Assembly: GCF_018916875.1 (NCBI RefSeq) | Contig: NZ_JAHLNO010000029.1 | Location: 57,945 to 121,944, forward strand | DNA length: 64,000 nt | Source of the DNA: Virgibacillus proomii | GTDB lineage: Bacteria > Bacillota > Bacilli > Bacillales > Amphibacillaceae | Direction of reading: 5' to 3' | Part shown: positions 28,791 to 38,473 of the stretch, one piece after another | Numbering within the stretch: the first letter of the stretch is position 1 | Layout of the letters: every line of letters starts with the position of its first letter | Made by a program: the position numbers and the translations under genes | The notes under the pieces: generated by a model | Database searches by the model: none | The model's input: the letters and a program-made list of their open reading frames with translations, nothing else | What the model was told of the DNA's origin: nothing

Positions 28791-29459
28791 TTATCTGATT
28801 TCTTTGATTTTGAAAAAACGATATGCCACATATATAAGGTAGAGAGGTGTTGCGACATAGAGTAAATAAGGAAATCTGCCAACTAACAATGCCCCCCCCA
28901 AGAAGATGGTTACAATGGTGCCATATCTAGGTAAGGTGATTTGTTTACAGCTTGGTATTTTGATTGTACTTACCATTAAGAAGCATAGTGCAGTGAAAAT
29001 AAAAGTTGTTACAATACTAGGAATTTGTTCATTAAATAAGGTTAATATCGCTAGTATTCCCCCGGCAGCAGTAATTGGTACACCTACAAAATGATTAATA
29101 GAATCATTATCTGATGTAATATTGAATCTAGCTAATCGGTACGCCCCAAATAATGGGAATAATCCAGAGGCCGCAAAGCCAAGCGATCCACTATTAGAGA
29201 ATACCGTATAATATACTAAGAAGCATGGAGCTATGCCAAAAGTTACAATATCAGCTAAAGAATCTAACTCTTTCCCTAGAGAACTTTCAACTTTTAACAT
29301 TCTAGCAATTCGACCATCCATACTGTCTAACATCATCCCGATAAGAACAAGGACAGCTGCATTTTTATATTGGTTGTTAGCAGCATAACCAATTGATAAA
29401 AAACCGCAATATAAATTTCCTAATGTAAACATATTTGGTATTTGTTTTTTGATATTCAT
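28791..29459 (-). CDS. pssA: CDP-diacylglycerol-serine O-phosphatidyltransferase
   Basis: 222 residues, multiple TM helices. The CDP-alcohol phosphotransferase motif is DSMDGRIARML...GKELDSLAD (about residues 43-65). N-terminus MNIKKQIPNMFTLGNLYCGF is typical. It makes phosphatidylserine for phosphatidylethanolamine. Divergent to psd, the next enzyme; in B. subtilis they share an operon (pssA-ybfM-psd), so here that cluster has been rearranged. RBS AGGGGGG. Confidence 0.94.
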   Translation of the reverse strand: MNIKKQIPNMFTLGNLYCGFLSIGYAANNQYKNAAVLVLIGMMLDSMDGRIARMLKVESSLGKELDSLADIVTFGIAPCFLVYYTVFSNSGSLGFAASGLFPLFGAYRLARFNITSDNDSINHFVGVPITAAGGILAILTLFNEQIPSIVTTFIFTALCFLMVSTIKIPSCKQITLPRYGTIVTIFLGGALLVGRFPYLLYVATPLYLIYVAYRFFKIKEIR

Positions 29460-29906
29460 TTTGCCCCCCTGAAAATCTATTGTTATAGTATATGTATGTG
29501 TACAAAAAGGGGGATAAAAAGGACGAAAAAAATCAAATTGATATGGCTTTAGTTGCCTGTTGATACGTTCTCATCCAAGCCAATCCCTTCATTGCTGACT
29601 TGCAGCGAATGTTATGGTCCTAACATACTGAAAAAGACGTTTCCAGCATGCTTTTTACACATACATTTGGATACATGAGTAAAACTTTGCCGGTGAATCG
29701 CCATCTCTAACAACATTACGAAAAACAAGTGTGCCATAAGTAACAAGCCGACAAAACTGTCTATGTCATTTTTACCATGCTTTTTGAACAAGTTCTATAA
29801 GTAAATAGTTTATAATAAGCATACCATTTACTCAGGTGTTAAAGCCAATTATACTATATTTAGAAAAGAGTATCACAGAAATTTTTTATATAGGAGGATT
29901 CAATCA
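29460..29906. other. pssA-psd divergent intergenic region
   Basis: It must hold both promoters. TTATAGTATATG near 29480 is a probable -10 region for pssA. A minus-strand frame of about 55 codons (29790-29630) reads without stops, including HGKNDIDSFVGLLLMAHLFF, but has no start signal; possibly a relic. Confidence 0.35.
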
Positions 29907-30686
29907 TTGCTTAAGTGGCTTTTTAAGATATTTGTAGAATTGACTGGAAATCGTTTCATGTCCAGATTACTTATAAGTGCGACAACGTCTAAATGGAGTC
30001 GCATTTTCATTCCGTTGTTTGTAAAAGTATATAATATCAACCAGGCAGAAATGAAATTATCGTTGTCTGAATACCATAGTCTTCAGCATTTATTTACCAG
30101 AGAGCTAAAACCGGGGATAAGACCTATTGATAATCATAAGGATGTAATCGTTAGCCCAGTTGATGGTGTAGTCAGTGCTTTTGGGTCTGTAAGTGAAGTG
30201 GAAAAATATAAGGTGAAAAATCGACAACTATATTTAGAAGAAATGCTGGGTAGCGAAGAGATAGCAGCAAACTACAAGAAAGGTAAATATATCATTTTAT
30301 ATTTATCTCCTCGGCATTATCATAGAATTCATAGTCCTGTAAAAGGGAGGATTACTAACAGCTGGACCCTAGGTGGAAAATCCTACCCTGTCAATTCGTT
30401 TGGAATAAAATACGGCAACAAACCGCTATCAACGAACCGTCGTACGGTTACAGAAATAGAGAGCGAGCTCCAAAATATTGCAGTCGTTAAAGTTGGAGCA
30501 TTAAATGTGAATAGCATCTACCTTACTAATCAATCAAAAGAGCTAAAACCAGGAGATGAGCTAGCTTATTTTTCATTCGGTTCTACAGTCATTTTGTTAA
30601 TAGAAAATGAAAACCTTCAATTCGCAACAAGTGTGACAGTGGGAAAGGAAATAAAATATGGGGAAAGACTTTTATCCCGCATGTAA
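29907..30686 (+). CDS. psd: Phosphatidylserine decarboxylase proenzyme
   Basis: 259 residues from TTG 29907, with AGGAGG at 29892-29897. LSPRHYHRIHSPVKG is the active-site His region. The self-cleavage motif is FGST (FSFGSTVILL, near residue 227), which yields the pyruvoyl group. It makes phosphatidylethanolamine. The final codons (SRM and stop) are written by the left end of repeat B4, so the native C-terminus has been replaced. Confidence 0.93.
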   Translation: MLKWLFKIFVELTGNRFMSRLLISATTSKWSRIFIPLFVKVYNINQAEMKLSLSEYHSLQHLFTRELKPGIRPIDNHKDVIVSPVDGVVSAFGSVSEVEKYKVKNRQLYLEEMLGSEEIAANYKKGKYIILYLSPRHYHRIHSPVKGRITNSWTLGGKSYPVNSFGIKYGNKPLSTNRRTVTEIESELQNIAVVKVGALNVNSIYLTNQSKELKPGDELAYFSFGSTVILLIENENLQFATSVTVGKEIKYGERLLSRM

Positions 30687-30858
30687 GGAGCCGTAAGACT
30701 CCCACTTCAAGATCTAAGTTGATACAAAAGGGTCTAAGTGGGAGAAAACGGCACCTAAATGCCCGATACGTTCAAGGGCCTTTAGGTCACACCCTTCTAG
30801 GTACTAACATTCAGTAGGAGATGGAAGAAACATCCTACTGAATGAAGTTTTACTTTAT
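30671..30858. repeat. Family B repeat copy B4 overlapping the psd stop
   Basis: Opens TTTATCCCGCATGTAAGG, where TAA is the psd stop codon. Hairpin 1 pairs AAGGAGCCGT...ACGGCACCT around TCCCACTT/AAGTGGGA. Hairpin 2 is CATTCAGTAGGA with TCCTACTGAATG. It ends GTTTTACTTTAT, 3 nt from the dedA stop, filling the gap between the convergent genes. Confidence 0.8.
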
Positions 30859-30861
30859 TTC

Positions 30862-31464
30862 TTAATTAGCATCCGTTTTTGATTTCTTTTTTGATCTTAT
30901 TATATAGATAAATAGGAGAACGATAAAAAGTAAAATCCAAAATGCTTTCGAAGCATGATAGAATATCCGTTCAATAAGTTCCCAGTTATCTCCTAATATT
31001 ATTCCTAAAATAATGAACGCAGGTGCCCAGATAACAGCACCTAAATAGGCAAAGATGGCAAAATAAGAATAACGATAATTGGATATACCGGCTAAATAGG
31101 CAGTAATATGTCTGACTCCAGGGATAAAATAACCAATTAGAAGAAAGATTCCCCCATATTTTTTATACATATTTTGAGCCCAAATAATATTTTTCTCTTT
31201 GATACGTAATTTTGGGCCAAATCGTTTAATAAACGGAATTCCTAGCTTCTTCCCCAGCAAATAGCTAATAGAAATTCCAATGATAGAGCCTAAAACAGCA
31301 ATAAAAATGGAATACTTTAGTGACATTCTGCCTAAATACACACTGTAGCCTATGTATGTGAGCAGTATCTCATCAGGCAGGGGAAGTCCAATAATACCTA
31401 AGACGAGAACAATAAATATTCCAATGTAGCCGTATTGTGCAACAAGGCTCCCTAGATCTGTCAT
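30862..31464 (-). CDS. DedA-family membrane protein
   Basis: 200 residues from ATG 31464 (MTDLGSLVAQYGYIG), where AAAGAGGA gives a ribosome site; an upstream in-frame extension lacks one. DedA/VTT signature: GYFIPGVRHITAYLAGIS plus the LPDEILL region, with five to six hydrophobic segments. Members are lipid scramblases or flippases for undecaprenyl phosphate or phospholipids. Convergent with psd. Confidence 0.9.
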   Translation of the reverse strand: MTDLGSLVAQYGYIGIFIVLVLGIIGLPLPDEILLTYIGYSVYLGRMSLKYSIFIAVLGSIIGISISYLLGKKLGIPFIKRFGPKLRIKEKNIIWAQNMYKKYGGIFLLIGYFIPGVRHITAYLAGISNYRYSYFAIFAYLGAVIWAPAFIILGIILGDNWELIERIFYHASKAFWILLFIVLLFIYIIRSKKKSKTDAN

Positions 31465-32220
31465 GCTAATCCTCTTTTCCTTTTTGCAAATAAAGTAAAT
31501 TATCAAGATGTCTACCTTTTTTAAAAGGCTATATAAAGGGTAGGTCACTCTCCTTTACAAATTATAGCATCGACAAACATTACTTGCTAGATAATTCAAG
31601 TCAAGTTGGTTAAGTGTGTATAGGCAATGTTAATAAAAGACACAGGATATAACTAATTAACCCTGTTTTAAACGTGGCACAAATCCTCTTTTAGGAGAAA
31701 TGTATTTACCTTACCAGTAATCTTACCGGTAATGCCAAAAGAATAATTCGTCTTTTCTTTGGAGAAATTCCTTGAATGATGAAGATCGACAACTTGCTTT
31801 CTGTATATATTACGATTTTAATGTAGTGATCAATCTGTACTGCACGTCGCTAAGGGTGCTTTTCAATGTAGTTGCTGTAGAAGAAATCGATGTAGGAGTA
31901 GAAAAAAGTTTTAGTTTCAGGGATTTGGAGCTGTAAGGTGCATCCTAAAATGATACTAACCGTTCCCAAAAGTAATTTAATTCCCTTTTCAATTCTTTGT
32001 TTTTCTTCTAAAGCTAGACCATTTATAAATTTAGTTATAAAGTAGGATTTTAGAAGCTTTAAAGTGCTGTTGTGCATAACTTAGAAAATAAGAGGATGGA
32101 TATGGCAGTGACAAAATTCCCTTAAAATATTTTACATATTATTGGTATAAACGCCCAATAACTTATATAGGCAAATGCATATAGTGATTACATAGCATAA
32201 AAAGAAATGAGGGAATTTTG
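31465..32220. other. Intergenic, no supported gene
   Basis: AT-rich. A 75-codon minus frame (31850-32077) has no ribosome site and is not called. TTACCAGTAATCTTACCGGT near 31710-31730 contains a short palindrome TTACCGGTAA. The promoter of the coat-like gene lies in the final 100 bases. Confidence 0.4.
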
Positions 32221-32556
32221 ATGAATGAGATGAATGAATGGAATCAAGTGGCTAATGTGCAGGAAAATCATTATTATCCGTATGATCAAGAATTTTATAC
32301 AGATGGACACCAATTGCAAGCTTTTGATCAAGAGCAATATGTAGGGGATGACTGGCGCATACCAATATTCGGTCCAAGGCCATTCTTCGGTCCAAGGCCA
32401 TTCTTTGGACCAAGGCCATTTTTTGGACCAAGGCCATTTTTTGGACCAGGACCATTTTTTGGACCATTTGTTGGCGGGTTAGCCGGCGGACTGTTAGCCG
32501 GATCACTAGTAGGTGGACTAGGAGCGCCATATTATTATCCACCATACTACTGGTAA
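32221..32556 (+). CDS. Small repeat-rich protein, probably spore coat or surface
   Basis: 111 residues from ATG 32221, with GAGGG about 8 nt upstream. The N-terminal third is acidic and Gln/Tyr-rich. The middle has five near-perfect 18-bp tandem units (32371-32460) each coding FGPRPF or FGPGPF. A Gly-rich segment (FVGGLAGGLLAGSLVGGLG) and a YYYPPYYW end follow. The composition is like Bacillus spore coat or inner spore proteins; function inferred only from composition. Confidence 0.7.
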   Translation: MNEMNEWNQVANVQENHYYPYDQEFYTDGHQLQAFDQEQYVGDDWRIPIFGPRPFFGPRPFFGPRPFFGPRPFFGPGPFFGPFVGGLAGGLLAGSLVGGLGAPYYYPPYYW

Positions 32557-33096
32557 TAATTTTTTATAAACGGGAATGTTCAAAAGACTTATAAAAATGG
32601 CGTATCGAATTTCATTGTTGGCAGTAATTTCCATGCTGCCAAGGGATTTGATAGTGAGATAAAGTAGGAGTTAATCTTTTAAAAATATTTGTTCTGCATT
32701 TAGGTGCGGTAAGATTCCCACTTCAAGAGTTATAGAGAGTTACGTAAAGGTTGAAGTGAAGGGTAACGGCACCTAAATGCCTCTTCGATCGACAGGATAG
32801 AGAACATCCTGATTAAGCACATGGCACGTAGAAAAAGTGTTTTTCTTTTTCAAGGGTAGAAAAAACTTCGATAGCAATACGTCGTGATTTTTCAAGAACA
32901 TTGCGATTTAGCCTTTGTTCTGATATAGGAAATTATCTGTTTCTGTATGGTGGATATCTTTTTTGAAAGTACATCGTCTAGCTTAAGCGCTCGAGCGTAT
33001 AAGCAAACTTCGATAAGTCAACATCGGTTCTCAGTATTCATTGAAAATACTAGTCGCAAAACAAAACAAGTAGCTTGAAGTCATCATTCCCTAGTT
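32557..33096. repeat. Family B copy B5, C module and truncated family A copy
   Basis: B5 (32689-32825) keeps hairpin 1, AGGTGCGGT...ACGGCACCT. A C module (32826-32915) replaces hairpin 2. A truncated family A copy opens GTCTAGCTTAAGCGCTCGAG at 32977 and ends near 33030. No gene. Confidence 0.65.
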
Positions 33097-34005
33097 CTAT
33101 TCCCATTCATAAGGTGTTTCTTGATATACATAGTAGTTCAGCCAGTTAGAGAATAATAGATGTGCATGCGAGCGCCAGCGATTTAATGGTACTTCTTCTG
33201 AATTGTCATTAGGGAAATAGTTTTTAGGAATAGCTGGATTCAACCCTTTTTTCCGATCACGATGGTATTCCTTAGCAAGTGTATCATTGTCATACTCTAA
33301 ATGACCAGTTATCATAATATGCCTTTCATCATTTGAAATAATAATGAACGGATCATTTTCTTTCGTAGCAGCCAGCAATGTTAAACGATTATCATCCTGA
33401 ATCGCTTTCATTGGTGTTCCGGTATAGCGAGAATGTGGTGCTAAAAACTCGTCATCAAAGCCCCGAATAAGCTCCACTGTTGGATGAAAAACCTTATGGG
33501 TAAATATGCCTGAGCATTTACCGGGAAGCTTATGTTTCTCAACTCCATAGTGATAATAAAGCGCTGCTTGAGCAGCCCAGCAAATATGCAAGCTTGAGGT
33601 GACATGAGTTTTAGACCATTCCATAATCATTTTAAGCTCTTCCCAATAATTTACTTCTTCAAAGGATAACAACTCCACAGGTGCACCAGTTATAATCATA
33701 CCGTCATACCGTTTATCTTTAATGGCATCAAACGTATGATAAAACTGTTTCAAATGTGACTTGCTAACCGTTTTTGAATCATGTGTTGCGGTATGCAAAA
33801 ACGTCACGAGAACCTGTAAGGGGGAATTTCCCAATAACCGTAACAGTTGAGTTTCCGTACGTTCTTTTTCCGGCATTAAATTAACAATCACGATATTTAA
33901 CGGTCGAATATCTTGTGTTGTAGCACGAACTGTATCCATAATAAAAATATTTTCTTTTTCCAATATGTCATGTGCTGGCAACTGCTTTGGAATAGTAATT
34001 GGCAC
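33097..34005 (-). CDS. metA: Homoserine O-acetyltransferase (MetA family)
   Basis: 302 residues, full length. Catalytic Cys142 in [14 protein letters not shown], and the His/Glu of GHLEYD near 235. Residue 111 is Glu ([12 protein letters not shown]); in this family Glu111 goes with acetyl-CoA and Gly111 with succinyl-CoA, so acetylation of homoserine is expected. First step of methionine synthesis. No S-box riboswitch is seen upstream. RBS AAGGAGG. Confidence 0.94.
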   Translation of the reverse strand: MPITIPKQLPAHDILEKENIFIMDTVRATTQDIRPLNIVIVNLMPEKERTETQLLRLLGNSPLQVLVTFLHTATHDSKTVSKSHLKQFYHTFDAIKDKRYDGMIITGAPVELLSFEEVNYWEELKMIMEWSKTHVTSSLHICWAAQAALYYHYGVEKHKLPGKCSGIFTHKVFHPTVELIRGFDDEFLAPHSRYTGTPMKAIQDDNRLTLLAATKENDPFIIISNDERHIMITGHLEYDNDTLAKEYHRDRKKGLNPAIPKNYFPNDNSEEVPLNRWRSHAHLLFSNWLNYYVYQETPYEWE

Positions 34006-34545
34006 TAGTACCCTCCTTATTTACTTATTTTTACTATTATATAGCAAGTTATGAAGAATATCTATAACTATGCTTGAAAAATGGAAATGATATGAACATA
34101 GTATAATTTTTGTAATATTTAGTAATTGTGGGCGAAATACAATTTAAGTTTGTACAGAGGCAATATCATTAGACCATTTTTGTAAGAATTTGTATAGCTT
34201 AATCCTTTAAAATAAGCATCTAGAAAACTACTTAAAAATGAATTGTAGAGAAATCGAACTTAATAAAAATATGTTAATCAAAACAACGGAAATTATATTT
34301 TTAGTAACACGGATTAATCCTCATGCAATAGGACTTTACCTTCATCCTACCACGATATATCACTTTCATACCTACTCTTCTTTAAACAAGGCAACGCTTT
34401 TTATTCTCGCGATGTGTCGCTGTCAAAGTTGTTCTGCCAACCGCACCTGAGATGTAGGGTAAACAGATATACAAGAATTGAAAGTTGTAAATAGTGAAAA
34501 AAGGAACTAACAAAGATTGGAAAGTAGCTGTAAAGGAGAGTCGAT
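34006..34545. other. metA-sortase relic intergenic region
   Basis: AT-rich, with the metA promoter on the minus strand near 34020-34110 (TATAAT-like at 34036 in minus orientation). No riboswitch, RNA gene or supported coding region; a 70-codon plus frame at 34238 lacks a ribosome site. Confidence 0.4.
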
Positions 34546-35113
34546 GTGAAAAAACACCAAAATAAATTAGGGATTTTATTTTTACTTATCGGGCTTTTTC
34601 TAATTTCCATTCCGTTTTATTATGAATGGAAAAGCAAAAAGGAAGTAACAGCTTTGGAAAAAGCGTTGATTGCCAACGCTGATGGAGAAGATGTAGATGT
34701 ATCATCTATTGATAATTTACCTTTTTCTCAGGAAGAATTAGAAGGGGTATTAGAACTGGAAACCATCAATCCACTTAAAACAAAAAGTGTTAACAGAGAT
34801 CACGAATGAAAATTTAAGTTTTGCATTAACGCAAATTAAACCGCATCAAACACCAGGTAAAAATAATTTCACGATAGCTGGATTTCGCAGGTATCGCGGA
34901 GATTCAGAGGTTGCTAAAGGTGATGAAGTGTTATTACATACAAAAGAGCAGACTTTTGTATACTAGGTAAATATATCAGAGGTAATCGAACCAACAGAAG
35001 TAGAGGTTTTAGAGGATAAAAAAGGGCAAGCGGAAATAACATTAATTATTTGTACAATCGATGAAAAAGAACGAATTGCGGCTAAAGGAAAATTAATTGG
35101 CACAGGGGTATAA
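34546..35113 (+). pseudogene. Dead sortase (class D-like)
   Basis: Starts with AAAGGAGAG and a TM segment (GILFLLIGLFLISIPFYYEW). After about 75 codons a frameshift near 34780 is needed to continue: VLTEITNENLSFALTQIKPH, then AGFRRYRG where active sortases have AGHR, an in-frame TAG after TFVY, and ITLIICTIDEKERIA where the TLxTC motif is expected. The catalytic His is lost and the frame is broken twice. It is a pseudogene. Confidence 0.75.
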
Positions 35114-35131
35114 ATAGACAGTATTAAAACA

Positions 35132-35365
35132 GGTATTTAGGTGCCGTAAGTCTCCCCCTTCAAGAATTAAAGGAGCACGGAGAAGTCAAAGTGGGAGAAA
35201 CGGCACCTAAATGCCCGATTGGTTCAGAGACCTTTAGGTTATACCCTTACGGTACTAACATTCCTTGGGAAAAGCGTACCACGGAATGAAGTATCACTTT
35301 ATCTCGTCAGAAGATCTGCCGTTTGTACGTCACGAACCGAGCGTCTAGCTATTGTTCTGACGTTG
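35132..35365. repeat. Family B copy B6 with D module
   Basis: Hairpin 1 is TTTAGGTGCCGT...ACGGCACCTAAA with an inner TCTCCCCCTT/AAGTGGGAGA. Hairpin 2 is CATTCCTTGG...CCACGGAATG, sequence different from B2 and B4 but still paired. Ends ATCACTTTATC; D module follows (CAGAAGATCTGCCGTTTGTA). It fills the gap between the sortase relic and guaC. Confidence 0.75.
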
Positions 35366-35402
35366 TGGTTATAACCGACTTTCAACCTTTTTTGAACACG
35401 TA

Positions 35403-36389
35403 TTAATAAATAATTTTATCGCCGTTAAAGATGGAATTTTTTACTACGACATAATCCACATTGCGGATTGCTTCCAGTTTTTTCCCACCAGCGTAGGAAA
35501 TAGATGATTGTAAATCCTGTTCCATTTCCCTTAATGTGTCTTTTAAAGAACCTTTATGTTCTACAAGCATTTTTTTACCTTCAATATTTTTTCTTTCACC
35601 TTTTTGAAATTCGGAAGCAGATCCAAAATATTCTTTTAAAATTTTTCCGTCCCTTTTAATCGTTTCACCTGGTGATTCTTCATGTCCGGCAAAAAGAGAA
35701 CCGATCATTACCATTGTTGCCCCAAAACGAATCGATTTGGCAATATCACCATGGGTACGAATTCCACCATCCGCAATAATTGGCTTACTTGCTGCCTTTG
35801 CACACCAGCGAAGTGCTGCCAATTGCCAGCCCCCTGTACCAAAGCCAGTTTTAATTTTAGTAATACATACCTTTCCTGGTCCAATACCGACCTTGGTTGC
35901 ATCAGCACCTGCATGTTCCAGTTCTCTTACTGCTTCCGGAGTTCCTACGTTTCCAGCAATAAGAAAACTTTTTGATAAATATTTTTTAATATGCTTAATC
36001 ATATTAATAACCAAATCTGAATGCCCATGGGCAACATCAATCGTAATATATTCCGGTACCAGCTTTTCTTCTACCAGCTGTTTAACAAACGCATATTCTT
36101 CTTCCTTGACACCAACGCTAATGGATGCAATGAGTCCACGACTTCGCATATCTTTTATGAAGTCGATACGCTTTTCTGGTTTAAAACGATGCATAATATA
36201 AAAATAGCCATTTTCAGCTAACATGATCGCAATTTTTTCATCAATGATTGTTTGCATATTTGCAGGAACGACAGGTAATTTAAACGTATTCCCACCTAAG
36301 GTGACACTTGTATCACATTCTGAACGACTGCTAACAATACATTTTGCAGGAATTAATTGAATATCTTCGTAATCAAATACATTTTCCAT
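35403..36389 (-). CDS. guaC: GMP reductase
   Basis: 328 residues, the shorter Firmicute GMP reductase type, without the CBS domains of IMP dehydrogenase. The active-site Cys is in [15 protein letters not shown] and the phosphate-binding loop in [16 protein letters not shown]. It converts GMP to IMP with NADPH. RBS GAGGTG. The PurBox pair upstream ties it to the purine regulon, in line with PurR control of the B. subtilis gene (yumD). Confidence 0.95.
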   Translation of the reverse strand: MENVFDYEDIQLIPAKCIVSSRSECDTSVTLGGNTFKLPVVPANMQTIIDEKIAIMLAENGYFYIMHRFKPEKRIDFIKDMRSRGLIASISVGVKEEEYAFVKQLVEEKLVPEYITIDVAHGHSDLVINMIKHIKKYLSKSFLIAGNVGTPEAVRELEHAGADATKVGIGPGKVCITKIKTGFGTGGWQLAALRWCAKAASKPIIADGGIRTHGDIAKSIRFGATMVMIGSLFAGHEESPGETIKRDGKILKEYFGSASEFQKGERKNIEGKKMLVEHKGSLKDTLREMEQDLQSSISYAGGKKLEAIRNVDYVVVKNSIFNGDKIIY

Positions 36390-36406
36390 GCTTTACACCT
36401 CTAAAT

Positions 36407-36479
36407 CCGAATAATAATAAATTATTTTTATGCAATGTTCGTACATTAGTAATGTACACGATTTTGAACAAGAAGTCAA
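36407..36479 (-). promoter_or_regulatory. guaC promoter with PurBox pair
   Basis: On the minus strand: TTGACT (36479-36474), 17-nt spacer, TACATT (36456-36451), then PurBox half-sites ACGAACATT (36442-36434) and ATTATTCGG (36415-36407) 18 nt apart. So PurR would bind downstream of the -10, over the start site. GTACATT-AGT-AATGTAC at 36441-36457 is an additional palindrome over the -10. Confidence 0.75.
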
Positions 36480-36635
36480 AGTTTTATTTGGAAGGGGTTA
36501 AAAACGTTAAGGAAATGCGAAATAGTTGAGGATTTTAGAAGGTAAAATTGTGGGGAGAGATTTCTATAGGGAATTTTAAAAATCTAGTACGATAAAAAAG
36601 GATTGCCAAGCGAGGCGATCCTTTGGTGTTAATAG

Positions 36636-37411
36636 TTATTTCCCTAAAAATCCGCCTTCTGATCGAATGGTTTGACCAGTTATCCAATAGGACTCATCAC
36701 TTGCTAGAAAGGTAATAAGTTTTGCAGCATCTTCAGGATGTCCAAGACGACCAGACGGAAATAGAGGTAATAAGTTATTTTGTATTTCTTCGTTCATCCA
36801 CCCAGTATCAGTTGGGCCTGGATCTACAGAATTAACGGTAATTCCGATAGGCGCTAAAGCAACCGATAATGGCTCTGTTGCAGCAATGATCATTCCCTTG
36901 GTAGCAATATAAGCTAAATTATTGGGGTCAGGCCCTTTGGAAACGAGATTGATAATCCGCCCATCTTTTTTGTTAGGAAATTGCCGCTCATATCTTTTCG
37001 CAAATTCAACCGACAACACTAGTGTTCCACGATTGTTTACTTTATAATGCCTGTCCAGAGTTTCTGGAGTTAACGTACGGAAATTCGTTGGTGCTTCATA
37101 TGTTGCATTATTCACTAGAATATTTGCAGTGCCTAGCTTTTCCTGTACTGTATTTAACAGTGTATTTGGAGACGTTTCTAAACTTAAGTCCATCTGCATA
37201 TGAGCGGTTCGTACTCCAAAACTGTTTATTATTTCGCAAAGCTTATCAGGAAACCCTTTCTCTAATCTCCCCTCTCCCTCATCAAAGGGAGACCAGTGCG
37301 TGAAAAAGACATTTGCTCCTGCCTCTGCTAGTGCTAAGCATGTTGCAGCCCAATGCCTTTAGAATAACTAGTACCAGTTACAATAGCAATCTTGCCAGTT
37401 AATTTTTTCAT
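36636..37411 (-). pseudogene. Frameshifted SDR oxidoreductase
   Basis: Begins with AGGAGG and MKKLTGKIAIVTGTSYSKGI at 37411, then a single-base shift after SKGIG is needed to continue AATCLALAEAGANVFFTHWS and the long open part ending at 36636. The length, 776 bp, is not a multiple of three. Catalytic region NLVSKGP...YIATKGM retains Tyr and Lys. Without its nucleotide-binding N-terminus it is probably dead, unless the shift is a sequencing error. Confidence 0.75.
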
Positions 37412-37604
37412 GATTTATCCTCCTATTGAAGGAACGTACATATAAGAGATGCTTATATTAAGAAGCGTTTGCACGTCCTATAATATGAAATTTATATGAT
37501 TATTTAATTTAAAAGGATGGTTGCCATGAATGATTCTCCTTTGCTGACATGAATAAGCGCTTTAGTGTAGTGCTATTATAAATACTTCCTTTCGCGATAT
37601 CATG

Positions 37605-38092
37605 TTATCGGATAGCTTTATTCATTTTTAAACGCTGCTTAGCTGTTGTTCGTTCTGCCGAGACGGGAATATGTTTGTTTGCCTTTGCCAGTCCGTATAG
37701 AGGCATATTCGCATAGATAGCCTCATAATTTTCTTTAAGGATTATATAAGTCTCGTGATAGATGCCAACAGCATCTGAATTTTTTGCTTTTTGGTTAAAG
37801 GTTTTCCACGCTGTTAAATGTTGTTTACCTTTTACATAGGCGAGTAAATCTTCGGTAGACCGCCAATATTGCACCATCAACGTTGTACGAAGTCCAAAGT
37901 AACTTTCCATAGATAAAAAACCTAACGTATCTTTATGTGTATAAAGTTCTTTTATCATTTGCGGCATGGCTGAAAAGATGGAAGCCATTTATGTACGGCT
38001 AATCTTTGGTTAATACGCATGCCGATTAAAAAGACAACGATCTCTTCTTCATTTTCTACTGTATAACGACCAGAATAGACCTGTTTTTTCAT
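37605..38092 (-). pseudogene. Frameshifted DUF4188 protein
   Basis: Starts MKKQVYSGRYTVENEEEIVV at 38092 behind AAAGGAAAG. Homology runs through FLIGMRINQRLAVHKWLPSF, then a one-base shift near 37965 is needed to continue FSAMPQMIKELYTHKDTLGF to the stop at 37605. DUF4188 proteins are small, dimeric alpha-beta-barrel-like proteins often next to PadR regulators, as here. Expression as two pieces is unlikely to give a working protein. Confidence 0.7.
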
Positions 38093-38317
38093 AAGATCTT
38101 TCCTTTCTTTTTTCAATAAGCTTTGTGGAATTTCGATGGTTCTTCCGGCAACTGTCATGATTACTGGTAAAACAAAAACCCTTCTGGTAAATACTGCAAA
38201 TAATTATAGTGATGGATGATCCTTTTGATATAACTGTCATTTCCACTATAAAGTTCTTGAAATAAAATATTTGTGTTCATATAGCTCATTTTAAGAATAC
38301 TGATCTCCATATGAAAA

Positions 38318-38473
38318 TTTTATCTTGCATGTAACTAGCATTAAGACATCCTACTTCAATCCTACGAGGTGAAAATCAGGAGGATAAGAAGAGGAATCTA
38401 ACTTTAAGTCAAATGTCTAATTCTGTAAAGTAGGAGATTAAGAAATCCCCATTGATGAAAGTTTCACTTTATT
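38318..38473. repeat. Family B copy B7 overlapping the padR stop
   Basis: Opens TTTATCTTGCATGTAACTAG and ends AGTTTCACTTTAT. Read on the minus strand, its right end supplies ATAAAGTGA, the last two codons and stop of the PadR gene. Internal stems are more decayed than in B2 or B4 (TCCTACTTCA / TGTAAAGTAGGA). Confidence 0.65.

Noticed and set aside
31850..32077. 75-codon minus frame with hydrophobic segments
   Set aside because: No ribosome site, partial overlap with unstructured AT-rich DNA, no recognised family.
34006..34300. S-box (SAM) riboswitch upstream of metA
   Set aside because: No S-box helices or conserved core in the minus-strand leader; only AT-rich sequence and a plain ribosome site.
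34238..34450. 70-codon plus frame before the sortase relic
   Set aside because: No ribosome site and no protein-like pattern.
35737..36201. 154-codon plus frame opposite guaC
   Set aside because: Antisense of a well-conserved gene; low-complexity Ser/Thr composition.
36390..36480. Purine riboswitch upstream of guaC
   Set aside because: Too short and lacks the aptamer; a PurBox pair and promoter occupy the space.
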